A DNA stretch of 64,000 nucleotides, from contig NC_082595.1 of assembly GCF_030936135.1 (NCBI RefSeq), forward strand, positions 112,298,334-112,362,333, read 5' to 3'. The translations under genes and the position numbers were made by a program. Origin of the DNA: Gavia stellata (lineage: Eukaryota > Chordata > Aves > Gaviiformes > Gaviidae). Below, in pieces: positions 1-11,256 of the stretch (the first letter of the stretch is position 1; the number at the start of each line of letters is the position of its first letter). The notes below the pieces were generated by a model. It did no database searches, was not told the origin of the DNA, and saw nothing but the letters and a program-made list of their open reading frames with translations.

Positions 1-992
1 AGTCTCGCCACACGTCTGCCATGGATCATTTCAGATGAACACTTTGCATTTCGGGAGGGCTATAAAACGCTCGAGCGAGCCTTTCCCCACGCTGCCGCTG
101 CAGCCATTACCCGCCGAGCAGACAATAAAGAAGACACAACTGTGCATGTTCCCGTAATAGCAGGACGGAGGGTTCCAGCAGGCAGCTGACGCTCGCCTGC
201 CTCGATTGCTTATGCAGATAACCCGGCGCTGAGCACACCAGCACCGTCAGGGAGCAGCTCTGGTTTGCCTTCGTACAACTGGATTTTGCACAGGGCTGGA
301 GGCGGGGAGGGGGGGGCAAGGAGGGTTTTTTTCTTCACGTTGGGAGTCGGAAAACAAACACTTTGTTATTACGGATCATCTGTTTTATGCAAGTATCTAA
401 CAGCCCTGCCTAACGCCCGGCGTGCTTTGTGCCGCTGGCGGGATGAACAGGCAATAAAACACATCTCCAGTCCAAACGAGCTCCAGTCTAAAGACGGAAA
501 GGGGGGAAAAAGCCAATGTCACTGGGAGGTGGAGCACAGAAAGATTAAACAAGTTGTCAAGATGGTAAAGAGCGTCAGATCGATCCCGTAAACATCCACC
601 TGCCCACTTCCATAGCCGGAAAAGCACGGAGCTGGGGCGATAAGGGCGGGTGCCAACCTGGGTTAAGCTTTACCTGGTTAAACAGTGCTGGTGGCCGTGC
701 CAGCCGGTGCCCGGGGTGGTGGCGAGGGGGACCCCACTTTCAGGAGGGGTCTGAGATGGGATCTGGGAGCAGATGAGGTGGGGAAGGGGCAGCGGTGGTC
801 AGAGGGAGAGGCGGTTTTCCAGGGGCACGAGAGGAGGAGGAGAGGGCTTGCTCGGAGCTAAGCTGGATCTGGACAAAATCAACCTGCATTTGCGAAACGC
901 TGAGCCTGACTTAATTAATGGGACATGCTGGAGGGTGGGAAGAGTGCAGTAAACAACCATGTCGTTTATCCCTGACATCTCTGCTGTGGTGG
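1..992. other. intergenic or intronic DNA, no gene seen
   Basis: Unique sequence without a supportable exon. The first 130 bases hold a TATA-like CTATAAAA at about 61-68 and an AATAAA at about 124-129, but no gene structure links them. Bases 340-600 are AT-richer than their surroundings and could be a non-coding conserved element; this is a guess. The short open frames here show no protein-like composition. Confidence 0.5.
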
Positions 993-1166
993 ATCATCGA
1001 ATCACAGCATGGTTTGGGTGGGAAGGGACCTTTAAAGGCCATTTAGTCCAACCCCCTGCCATGAGCAGGGACATCTCCAACCAGACCAGGTTGCTCAGAG
1101 CCCCGTCCAACCTGACCTGGAATGTTTCCAGGGATGGGGCATCTACCACCTCTCTGGGCAACCTAT
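993..1166 (-). mobile_element. CR1 LINE 3' fragment
   Basis: Reverse complement of the CR1 3' end. It begins with the terminal ATCGAATCACAG tail, then the block reading GGTTTGGGTGGGAAGGGACC, the CATGAGCAGGGACATCTCC block and the CCACCTCTCTGGGCAACCT block. It belongs to the same subfamily as the copies at 10658, 33810, 41892 and 45818. Only about 170 bases remain, so it is a severely 5'-truncated dead copy. Confidence 0.92.
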
Positions 1167-1539
1167 GATTGAAGGGATGAAGGGAATGAAGAGTTTTCCT
1201 TCCATTTCTCCCCTTGCTATGCCTGTGTGAAGGGCAGGAATCTCTGCTACTATTCAGGGTGTACTCAGATTTTCCAGGTAGGTTTGACCAAGACCCACAG
1301 CAGAGGCTGTGAAAGCCACGTGGATGAGCCGGGGAGTCCTCCTGCAGCTTTGGAGCTGCTTGGAGGACAGCAGATAATGTGAGCAGGAGTGGGCATGGGC
1401 CTTCTTCCCAGCAAAGAAGAGCTGCTGGTGGGGGTCTCTTCAGCTCTGTGCCCAACAGCACTCATAGGTGACATGGAAAAGTGGCACCAAATGGGCTGCA
1501 ACACTCAAACCCAGCCTGCAGCCAGGCAAGGTGCAGGAG

Positions 1540-1700
1540 GAGATCTCACTGCAGGCTGCCTCGGCAGGAGATCAGTCGTGAAAATCAACATTGACGAGTG
1601 TGAAGTAATGCACAAGGGAAAGAGAGAGCCATGACGGGCTTTAAACATGCTACGACTGCTCGGAGAAGTGCCCAGGATTGAGGGCAAACCTCACATTAGG
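1540..1700 (+). mobile_element. possible degraded CR1 fragment
   Basis: The stretch around GAGTGTGAAGTAATGCACAA resembles the CR1 ORF2 segment that encodes the cysteine-x-valine-leucine-histidine motif after the reverse-transcriptase palm (compare 59020-59040, in the better copy). The match is short and old. A repeat-library search would decide. Confidence 0.3.
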
Positions 1701-1731
1701 GTTCCCAGGAAGGCAAGAGTGAGCAAATAAG

Positions 1732-2115
1732 GGCATCACTTCTAACTGTGTGTTTGGGGGCTCTTCGAGGAGGACGTTGCTTCCAACTGTGAGTTTGGAG
1801 ATGTTGAAAGAGGATGCACATTTGGGGGTGTTGAAGGAGGACATCGCTTCCAACAGCACATTTGGGGGTGTTGAAGGAGGACGTCACTTCCAACAGCACA
1901 TTTGGGGGTGTTGAAGGAGGACGTCACTTCCAACAGCGCATTTGGGGGTGTTGAAGGAGGATGTCACTTCCAACAGCACATTTGGGGGTGTTGAAGGAGG
2001 ACGTCACTTCCAACCATGCATTTGGGGGTGTTGAAAGAGGACGTCACTTCCAACCATGCATTTGGGGATGTTGAAAGAGGACGTTACTTCCAACCATGTG
2101 TTTGGGGGTGTTGTG
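1732..2115. repeat. 40-bp minisatellite, about 9.5 copies
   Basis: Units starting TTTGGGGGTGTTGAAGGAGG recur at 1821, 1861, 1901, 1941, 1981, 2021, 2061 and 2101, at exactly 40 bases. Two more divergent copies lie at 1753 and 1794; the latter is shortened to about 27 bases. Most units contain GACGTCACTTCC or a one-base variant. Because 40 is not a multiple of 3 the array gives overlapping spurious open frames on the minus strand. Confidence 0.97.
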
Positions 2116-4470
2116 CAGCTCTGGAAAGCATGCCCCAAGGAAAGCTGTGTTAGATGGCACAGGGTGGCCAGCTGAGTGGCTTGGCTGCCCTGGGAGGAGA
2201 GGAAGGACAGAGCAGGGCTCTTCCACCCAGAAAAAGGGCACCTCAGGAGGGTGTGAGGTCTGCAGGCTCGGGGCCACCTGAAGAAGAGAAATAGGAAATG
2301 GTCCTCGCTGTGGGCTAGACCCATCCTAGAGCCTGGGCCTGACCCAGTGGGGGAAATCCACCCTCTGGCTCACACAGAGACGATCCACACTGTCTAGGGC
2401 CACTTTTAGGAACAGAAAGGACACTTGTAAATGAGACGATGTCTGGGCAAGTCCAGGAATGTTGCTTCTTGGTCTCTTGGGTATTACAAACACGCCAAAG
2501 TGAGCATGAGAGGAGCCAGTCGGATGCCCAGGGGCACAGAGAGCTCAGTGCCCTGGCCCCGCGCCGGCAGCCCGAGATCGGTGAGTTGAGACGAGCAGCT
2601 CCTCACCTCACCCTGCTCGAGAGCAGCCACCCCTCCAACGTGGCCAACGCTGCCCACAGGAGCAGCAGCCCGGGACAGTGGCATGCACGGCGTGGTCCCC
2701 AAACCGCGGCTGCAGGGGTGCACCCAGTCCCATGCTGCGCCTCTTTGCCATGCAACCTTGCTCAGGGTAGAGAAGCACCTTCCCCTTCAGCTGCAGCATG
2801 GAGGAGCTGGTGTCCCCTTCCCCAGAGCTGCAGGAGAGTGCTTGGCATGTCCCTTAGGTTTAACGGGGATTTCGCTGCCTTTGGACACCTCGCGTGTCGG
2901 TGACATTTGCACTGTCCCCATCTGTGGGTGCCTCTTCCCCATCAGCACTGTGACCGTGACCACATTCCTCCTCCTGAATCCAGTGGTGGTTTCCACCAGC
3001 CAGTGGTGCTGATCCTGGACCTGGAAATCACAGGGTGCTCCCGGTGACACTGGTGTAGCCTTTGAGGCTGCGACCCTCAAATTTCTGCTGTAGCAGAGCA
3101 CCTCAGAGCTCTCTAGCATGTTTTAATGACTGATGACATTGTACCGTCTACGCACCACCTTATATAGTCCTCCCTGACGCTTTGGATTTTATCCCTACAT
3201 CATCCTTTTGATGGTTGGAGCTTTTCCAGTGAAGTAAAATTCTTTTGGGAAATGCCGGTCCCTGGAGCGGCACATGTTTTGGTTTGTTTTTTCAGTATCT
3301 CAGGTTCAGCGACCTCCCGCTGGTGCCCGGTCCGGGTCCCCGGGGCTCTGCCTGGCCTCTCTGTGGAGCATCCCGGGACAGGGGACCTGCTCCCAGCACC
3401 TCCAAGCTATCCAGCTTGGCTCCAGTGGTGCTTGCAGGGCAGGGTGCTGGGTCCTTGCTCAGGGTGCCCCAGACCACCAGCTCCTCCTGACGGGACCCCC
3501 CCCAGCAGGTTTCTCATGTCTCTAATGGGGTCTGGGGGTAACCCCCCCACACCACCACCTCCTGAGGGAGATGCTTGGGGAGAGCCTGGTGGGATTTCCA
3601 AGGGGGCTCAGTGTGGGGTGGTCTCACTCCTGAAGAGCTGATAAAGGGGTTTTTTGAACACATTTTCTCCCACAAACTCCAACTATCTTGGACTATTTCA
3701 AGGCCATCTTCACATCCTGCCCCTGGCTTTTGCTGCAGAGGGGATGCTCCAACCCTTTATTTCTGACCTGGCTGCTGCTCCTCCCCTCCTGCCCTCCCTA
3801 TCACCCCATCGCATTTGGGGTTACCTCGTCCAGCCTCTTCCAGCCTCTTCCAGCACCACAGGAGCAGCAGAACATGACCGCCGGGATCAGGCTGCACTGC
3901 AAAGGAAAAACCCAACCCACCGTGCCAGGGACGTGCAACAGCCTTGCTTGGATGGTGGGTTTTAATCCCAGACACGGCTAAGCCGTCCCATGCCCCAGAC
4001 AGTGACAGCCCCATGGGGGTCCCTGTCCCCCGGGGGATTTTGTAGCTCTCCCATCTCCCCAGGGACCCGGGTCCTGGAGAGGGCCCTGCAGACAAGCAAC
4101 GCCGTCTCGGAGGGCTGGGAGCCAAAGCAGCTGGAAAATGCAGCCGGGTTTTGCAAACTTCAGCACTTTTCCCTGCCAGAAGGGAGCCTGTCCCTGCCCC
4201 AGCTCTGCCGCCCGGGCAGGAGGCACCCCGTTATTTCTACCTTGCCCTTCCCCTGTCACTCACCCCGGCCCCGTGTCGGGAGCAGGAGGGATGCTCAAGT
4301 GCAGGTCCTGTACATGCAGGCACGCTCCCCATGGAATCCAGGTGCCTCAGGCTCCCCCCACACCCAGGAAAGTCCCCGATGGCATAATCTGAATGAGTGA
4401 GGGAGGCGATAGGGGAAACTGAGGCAGGGGAAGTGGTTGTCCCTTGCCTTGCCTGCACATCCATTGCAGG
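2116..4470. other. no gene seen
   Basis: GC-rich, mostly unique sequence with many short open frames on both strands. None shows recognisable domains, splice sites in a sensible frame or homology I can name. Two adjacent 11-base copies of CCAGCCTCTTC occur near 3831-3852. If CIB4 is arranged as in other vertebrates this is upstream intron of that gene, but no earlier exon was recognised. Confidence 0.5.
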
Positions 4471-4714
4471 GACATGCACGGCAGCCGGGTCCATGCACCA
4501 CAGCCGGGTCCATGCACCGCAGCTGGGTCCATGCACCACAACCAGGTCCATGCACCGCAGCTGGGTCCATGCACCGCAACCAGGTCCATGCACCGCAGCT
4601 GGGTCCATGCACCGCAACCAGGTCCATGCACCGCAGCTGGGTCCATGCACCGCAGCTGGGTCCATGCACCGCAACCATGTCCATGCACCGCAGCTGGGTC
4701 CATGCACCGCAGCT
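4471..4714. repeat. 19-bp minisatellite, about 13 copies
   Basis: The unit is TCCATGCACCGCAGCTGGG with variants ACAACCAGG and ACAGCCGGG in the second half. The array runs from the GACATGCACGGCAGCCGGG unit at 4471 to 4714. Nineteen bases shift the frame each copy, so three copies give a 19-residue peptide repeat and all six frames stay open. These frames are not genes. Many units contain the E-box CAGCTG. Confidence 0.97.
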
Positions 4715-6047
4715 GCATCGAGCCAAGCACTGCTGCCCCGCTGCCGAGCCGTGGCACAAGCCACCCCAACGCCCTGGCATCAGCGTGGGATGAAACACGA
4801 GTGGAGATGCAGGGAGGCAAATTTGGTGTCCGTGCAAGCAGCCAGCTTGGAGACCATCCCAAAGGACTGTGTGTGGGGTCCCCACAACCCACCTTCTGCC
4901 TGACCACGCTGCCAGCACCCGCAGAGCACCGTTTGCAAGCTGCTGGTGCCCTCTAAAGGGAGAAGCGAAGGGAAAAAAGCCCCATCAGGCTTGTCCCCAG
5001 CCGCAGCAGGACAGACACCCTGCTGCAGGACGTCTTCTGCTCTGGAAACACAGCATGGATTTGGCGGGGGGGTGCTCCTTCCACCAGCAGCACCACCCCA
5101 GCAGCCTGGTCTCACCCCTGCTCCCATCCTGCCTGCGAGATGCCAGGGCTGGAGAGCAAAGGGACCCCATCATCAAAGCCCTGATGAGTGCAAGAAAGTT
5201 GCAGAAACCCTGAGAGAGGCTTTAAGGGTATAAACTTGAGGCGGTTTTAATTTGCTTCTTGTCCTAGGGAGAGCTGTACAGCTCCAAACGGCCAAAAAAA
5301 CAAGTGTGCTTCATCAGGATGGTGTTATTCCCGAGCCCCCCATGACGGCCACCCCGGCACGTCACCCGCTGCCGGGGCCAACCCATCTGCTGCATCAGCT
5401 CCAAACCCCTGTGCGATGGGGGAAGCACCAGAAAACGGGGCTGTTAGCTGGATCTGCGCCGCTTGGGAAGAGGGAGGGGAGACGCACCCACCCTCCTGGG
5501 CTGACGGAGAGCAGATACCATGGGTGCGAGAGCTCCAGGGAGGGGGGCATGGAGTAAGCACGCTGATAATTCACCCTGATGCTCTGGCTGCAGTGGGGAA
5601 GGCTGTGCAAGGTGATGCTGCAGAAGGGCTTTCACCTTCCCCTACCTTCAACGTTTCCTATTAAAGACATTCAGAAACGTGGCAAGGATTGTCTGCACCC
5701 TTGGGAAGGTTTAGGTGCTCACATGCTGAAAATATCTCCATTTCTCTTTGCACTGAAATGGGGGCACCCAAACTGGCTGTTCAAAATATCTCCTGGAAAG
5801 GCTGAGGTGTTTTCAGTGCCTTCACGAGAGTGCTGGGGAGGTGGAGGGAGAAGGAGCCAGGAAAGCCATTGAAGCTGCTCTTGCCTCCGTTACACTGGAT
5901 GCAATAATGGCCAGCTTGGAAAACCCAACCCGATGTTCTCAGGAAGGTTTCTTCACCATGGGATTCTTTTGCATCTGTTTTCATTTGCTTTCCTGCACTG
6001 AAACCCTGCAGGGTGTATTCAGGCAACCCTCTTTTCCCTGCCTGCAG
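4715..6047. other. no gene seen upstream of the CIB4-type exon
   Basis: Unique DNA, presumably intron of the CIB4 locus if that gene is still structured normally. The last 20 bases form a strong polypyrimidine tract and CAG acceptor for the exon at 6048. No preceding CIB4 exon could be recognised with confidence. Confidence 0.45.
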
Positions 6048-6174
6048 GTCACTCCTGCCAGGCACCGAATCTGCACCGTGCCCTCCGCACGCCACAGTTC
6101 CACACTTGAGGACGTGCTAGGCAGTGACAAAGCACGTCCAGGGCTAAAAATAGACCCCGCGTTGGGTATTTGCG
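6048..6174 (+). pseudogene. CIB4: CIB4-type exon, probably decayed
   Basis: The CIB family are EF-hand proteins that bind integrin tails and TMC channels. A strong acceptor (CTTTTCCCTGCCTGCAG) precedes 6048 and a strong donor (GTAAGA) follows 6174. Read from 6048 the exon keeps the order of landmarks of CIB4 and CIB1: V-x-P, then RHRICTV (family RxRICRVFS), LEDVLG (family SFEDVLG), GLKID (family SLKIE), and a phase-1 donor at the start of the third EF-hand loop. Against human CIB4, as remembered, five residues after LEDVLG are missing (15 bases, in frame). The usual YAFRIYD helix has become PALGIC plus a split codon, and a core Phe is Pro. The open frame and splice sites survive, so a fast-evolving gene is possible, but loss of the helix before EF3 suggests decay. 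Plus orientation, left of minus-strand CIMIP2C and plus-strand OTOF, fits conserved synteny. No other CIB4 exon was found. Confidence 0.6.
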
Positions 6175-9100
6175 GTAAGATCAGCTCCCCTGCCAGCTCC
6201 CTGCCAGGCAGCCCTTCCTGGGGACGCGGTGACAGGCGAGTCATCTTCTGGGGACGTGGTTTGGTAACCCCTGGGCTCCCTGTCCGCTGCCACCGCATTT
6301 CATGGACAGGGGAGAAGAAGGAGAGGTTTCCCCACGATGGGGAACCACCTCGTAGGGTTTGGTGCTCGGACTGTGCCGTGCATGAATTAAAAGACCAGGG
6401 GTTTCTCTACGTGCCGGGGTGGCTGGAAGGATGAGTCCGTCTTGGAAGTCTTGGCTGGAGCAAAGAAAATAAGAGAGATTTATTTGCAGCACCGGCTTTG
6501 ATGTGCGGGGGAGCTCCAGGGCGCTTCAAGGACAGGGTTATGGAGCTCCTCCAGCATCTGCGGGGAGGGGGCTGGTGATGCTGAGGGGCACAGACTGATG
6601 GTAAGGCGCTGCAGAGGGGGCTCACAAGAGTGTGAAAAGGCAATAAAAAGGCAAAAAGAGTCCTCACTTGGCATCTAAATTGTTAGACTCCGAGTTGGCC
6701 ATGGTCCAGGGCCATCAGCAGAGGAGAATTTGGGCTTGGTCACGCCGGGTGGGAGCTGTGAGCTGGGGAGAGCAGGCAGGGGTGCACCGTGAACCCCAGC
6801 AGCCCTCACAAACCCACCGGAGAGCTCCTGGGATACCCACAGCCCCACTCTGCCGCGTGGGCAGATGCTCAGGTCCCACTCCTGCAGCATCCCTCCAGGT
6901 GCCTAAAAGCAATTTCGGGATCAGATCCAGGACCTGCAAGGGGTGAACCTTCCCCAAGACACCTTAGCAGCCACATCGGGGTCAAAATGCAAAGCCCTTC
7001 CAGGGAGGCAAATGAAATTTGGTGGAAAAGATGCCATTAATGTGTTTTGTCTTATAGTTCAAATAAATAGATGTCTCTTGCTGTTTGGTCTTTGCCTCGC
7101 TGGCACAAAGTGAGTTTCTTCTTTACGGCTGCTGCACACAGCCTCCTCCCCCCATAAATGCTGCGTGGTTGATCTTGGCCAAGGAACAAGCCCTAAAAAG
7201 CATGCACAACTCCGTCTCACCGCGAATGATGACCTGACAGGAGTTTAAAGGGGTTTTAGTAATGCACTAAAATACACGAGGACTTTCCTTGGTGTGTTAA
7301 ACCCCAGCTTTTGAAGTGCTGCAGTAGTTAGTCCCCATCAGCTTGCTCTAATGGCTTGAAATATGCTGGCTGGGGAGTGATGAGGAGATAAGTTTAAAAG
7401 GGTTATTTCACTTCAGATGTCAGTGAGTGGGGGAAAAAAGTCGATAAAAAGCTACTAAAAAAAAAACCCCATCTCTGGGTTTCCAAAATAGCTGATACAA
7501 ATAGCCCCTCATTGCTGGGGTACTTTTGTGTTTCGAGTCAGGCATGGGAATCAGACAGGAGGCTGGTTATGAACCAGTCGAGTAGGAAAGAGCCCGGGGA
7601 TGTGGCAGGGGTGGAAGGGGGGCAATGACATGAGGATGCTCCTGTCCCTGGGAAGGCAGCTGGACCTCCTGCCTCTGCCCTCCCTCCCAGCAGCTCTGAG
7701 ATGGGGCAGGAGATGGAGCTCTGCCTGCAATGGTGCAGAAGAGGGTCAGGACCCCTTCTCCAGCCCCACGGGCAAAGGGCACGGGCGGACACCCAGAAAA
7801 ATGCTCTTTAGAGGTAACCAGGTGTCTCTCAAACATGGGCACAGCTTGCAAGGGTGCTCGCTGGTGGTCCACAGGTGCCAGACCCCTCATGGATGGGTGG
7901 CACACAGGGGCAGAGCCCCAGCCACCAGCATCAGTGACAGACTCTGTCCGTGCCATGCGTGTCACCCACTTCCTAAATCACAGAAGAAAATATGCCTCCT
8001 CAAATAAATTAAGCGGGGATAAGGCTGTGCGCTGCCCATTGCCCACACCAGGACACTGTCCTACCAGCCCTGGCATGGCTTAACCCATCCTAACGTGCTC
8101 TCCAGGGAATACGAGCCCTCCCAGAGGATGGCGGAATTAAGGTCCCCTTCCTCCTGGCAAAGTACACCCACCCCAGACTCGCTGTCCTTGTACTCAGTCA
8201 TGCTGAGAGTAGTTTTCTTCCAATTTCCCTGGCAGCTTTTTGAAACCATGTCAAATTTTGCTGTGCGCGGCATCCCGGGAAGGGGAGTCCTGTGGTTTAG
8301 CAGAATTACCCCCTTGGGTTTGCTTTGAACCTGACATGTGGTAACCTCCCGTGGTCCTATTCTGCTCTTGTATGGGAGGAGACGGTGGACAACCACCGCT
8401 CCGACCCTCTGCCCTGTCCCCCTCATCCTCTCTCTTCCAGGCTGATGGGCTCTGGCTTGCATGGACGTTTCTTGCAGGGATGCCACACAGACGTCCAACT
8501 GCTCCGACGCCCTTCCCTGAACCCTCTCCTGCTCCAGCATCTCCTGGAGGCAGGACGGCCCTGCCACGCACAGGCAGCAGGGAGGGCAAACCTCCCTTGG
8601 CTCCCAGCACAGCCTGCTCCGCTCTCCGCTCTTTTCCTAATTATTCCTGTGGTCTGATTTGCTTTTTTGACCGCTGTCAGCCACCCACCCGCTATAAACC
8701 CATGATCTGGCTGCTGGGTGGTACCACTGGGCTGGGAGCCCCATAGATGATTTAGCAGCATCTTTCCGGAGCCAGCCCTTGTCTTCGTTACCCTGGATGA
8801 TTTCAGGCCATCCACAGACTCATCACCCCCTCTGAGGTCACTGGTGACTACGCTGACGTCTGTGTGCTCTTTCCCACTGTTGCAACGCTTCAGCAGTCGT
8901 CCCAGCCCAGATGAGGGGTCCTGGGTGAGCCCCCACCGCCGCGAGCAGAGCCCGGACCAGGGCAGGGCTGCCTTTCCACCCCGGCGGAGGCAGCAGCAGG
9001 GGCATTTCGCTTGCTGGCCAGTGACCCCGTCAAACCGAGCTAATCCCCTGCCTGTCCTCACTGTCTCCTCCGCCCATTGATCATCCCAAATGGCAGGAGG

Positions 9101-9786
9101 AGCTGTGTGGTGGGAAGCTGCCCCCTCTCCTTGGAGGCCACGGACAAAGAGCATCCCTGTTGCGTGCAGGCAGGTCCCCATGGCACACAGAGCCGGAGAC
9201 AGCAGGCAGCTCCCTCTCCTCTATTTTCCCGTTGTTTCTCTCCCGGCTGGGAAACCAGGTTTCTACCGAGGGCAGGGTGGACGCCATCGCTTAGATTCAG
9301 TACTCGAAAAAGCTGTCTCGGATCTCTCTCTCCTGGGAGGTGACCATCTTCCCCGAGGGGAAGGTCTGGTAGGTCGGCACGTTCACCGGTGACACTGGTG
9401 GCAAATGCCAGCGGCTCTTCTAGCTGAGCAGTGGGCTGCGGAGGAGCAGAGCACCGAGGATGGTTACAGAGGTGCAGGCAGCAGGTAGGGAGGTTCAGGC
9501 AGGGGTTGCAGAGGTGCAGGCAGGGCTCAGCCGTAGGGGTGTGCTCCGAGGGCGCTGGGGCACCTGCAGCCCCTGCGCTGTTCACCCCGGCAGAGCTGCA
9601 GAAGCAGGCGAGGTTGGAGAGTTGTCCCAAGAGAACTTGTCTGATCTGACCTTGCACTGGGCTGATGCGACCTCGGGGCTCCCAATTCCCGAGCTCCCGC
9701 TGGCTCTGCCTGCTCCGGAGTCCCCCACGTGCACCCGAAGTCTTGCCGTCACAGATTGCGGAGGCACGGGTATCGCTCACCGCCCA
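6175..9786. other. no further exon recognised
   Basis: This stretch should hold the last exons of CIB4 (third and fourth EF-hands) and perhaps the 3' exon of CIMIP2C on the other strand. Neither was found. Bases 7030-7540 are AT-rich, unique and gene-free. The rest is GC-rich with incidental open frames. Confidence 0.45.
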
Positions 9787-9906
9787 GTGCAAGGAAAACA
9801 AAGGTGGAACTGGGAGATTTTATCCGTGCCATGTTCAGAGCTGATGGTGCAAGGAAAACAAAGGTGGAACTGGGAGATTTTATCCGTGCCATGTTCAGAG
9901 CTGATG
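9787..9906. repeat. exact 60-bp tandem duplication
   Basis: Bases 9787-9846 are repeated without a single difference at 9847-9906 (unit begins GTGCAAGGAAAACAAAGG and ends TTCAGAGCTGATG). Because 60 is a multiple of 3 the open frames crossing it on both strands repeat a 20-residue block. The lack of any mismatch points to a recent duplication or an assembly artefact. Confidence 0.98.
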
Positions 9907-10657
9907 TTGCAAGGCCAAGCGGTGCTCTCCTGTTTGCAAGCACCCGTGACCTCCAGGCCACAAATATTAATGCAGAAGCAGCTCTGCGTAATGGCATAAC
10001 CCAGGTTGAAGTGGAGGAGGTCCAAGACCGGGTGCAGAGCCAGCTGTGGCACAGCTGCAAAGGTGGGGGGTCAGTGGTAAATCTGCGGCTTAAAAACAGA
10101 TCCCAGAGGAAAGGCGGTGCCGGTCATCACCTCCAGCTTTGCTCACAACAGCTCTTATCAGCGTCGGGGCTGACCTTGGCCTCTGTCAGCTGAACTCCTG
10201 GAAGGGGGATGCGCTCACAGCCCCGAAGGCATCTGTTTTATTCCATCCACTTCCATCTATCCTCCTCATCCCACACATTTCTCCCCCTTGCCGTGAGACC
10301 TGGCATGGGTGAAGGACAGCCTGCCCAACTCCTGCTCGTTTCTGCTGTGCAGCAAAGGGTTGATAAGAAAGCGTTAGTCAGCCTAGATAGCACACAGCCA
10401 GGACGAAACGCCCCATGCCCATCAATTAACCTCTCATTTAAGCAGCTTCTCTGAGCTCCACACACAAAACTTCTCCGATTCATGGGCTTCCAGGGCTGGC
10501 CATAGCTCACAGCATCCCCACGCCTTCCCATCTCACAGCAAGGAGGGTCCAGCCACCTCCCGGGCTGTGCGAGCAGGACAGTCATTCATGGGGCAGAGGC
10601 AGCATCCAGCCCCCCCCGGTTGGTGTCCGCAATGCTGTGGCTGGTCTGAGGCTCCCC

Positions 10658-11256
10658 TGTGCAAGGAAGACATGGACATACTGGAGCAAGGGCCACTGAG
10701 ATGGGCTGGAGCACATGATGTGGACCTCATCCTGGAGCACTGCGTCCAGCTCTGGGGTCCCCAGCACAGGGAAGTCATGGACCTGTTGGAGCGGGTCCAG
10801 AGGAGGCCACGGAGATGGTCAGAGGGCTGGAACAGCTCTGCTGTGAGGACAGGCTGGGAGAGATGGGGTTGCTCAGCCTGGAGAAGAGAAGGCTCCGGGG
10901 AGACCTTCCTGCAGCCTTTCAGTACTTAAAGGGGGCTTGTAGGAAAGATGGGGAGAGACTTTTTGGTAGGACCTGTAGCGACAGGACAAGGGGGAATGGT
11001 TTTAAGCTAAAAGAAGGGAGATTCAGACCAGATATAAGGAAGAAATTCTTTAAAATAAGGGTGGTGAAACCCTGGCTCAGGTTGCCCAGAGAGGTGGTAG
11101 CTGCCCCATCCCTGGAAACGTTCCAGGTCAGGTTGGACGGGGCTCTGAGCAACCTGGTCTGGTTGGAGATGTCCCTGCTCATGGCAGGGGGTTGGACTAG
11201 ATGGCCTGGAAAGGTCCCTTCCCACCCAAACCATGCTGTGATGCGATGATTCTATG
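10658..11256 (+). mobile_element. CR1 LINE, 5'-truncated
   Basis: About 600 bases of CR1 in plus orientation. It covers the C-terminal part of ORF2 (LEQ-GPLRWAGAHDVD, then the LLERVQRRPRRW block, [28 protein letters not shown] type segments in shifting frames) and the 3' UTR, ending GTGATGCGATGATTCTATG. An open frame of 144 codons from 10815 is a remnant of ORF2 read into the 3' end. It has lost the endonuclease and reverse-transcriptase regions and is inert. Confidence 0.93.

Noticed and set aside
2439..2903. A 154-codon plus-strand frame in GC-rich DNA
   Set aside because: No recognisable domain, no Kozak or splice support, and overlapping open frames on the other strand.
5850..5935. A segment with a CIB-like ASVTLDAIMASL reading just before the CIB4-type exon
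   Set aside because: It has a faint likeness to the family's TLTMDQVSSLP but no donor in the right place, and it would leave an intron of only about 110 bases.
8092..8200. A plus-strand reading beginning VLSREYEPSQRM that recalls the last CIB4 exon (VLSESDLDNDNM)
   Set aside because: There is no AG acceptor before it, and the likeness stops after the first few residues.
9729..10193. A 154-codon plus-strand frame with a doubled 20-residue block
   Set aside because: The doubling comes from the 60-bp tandem duplication. No homologue or splice support, and the opposite strand is open too.
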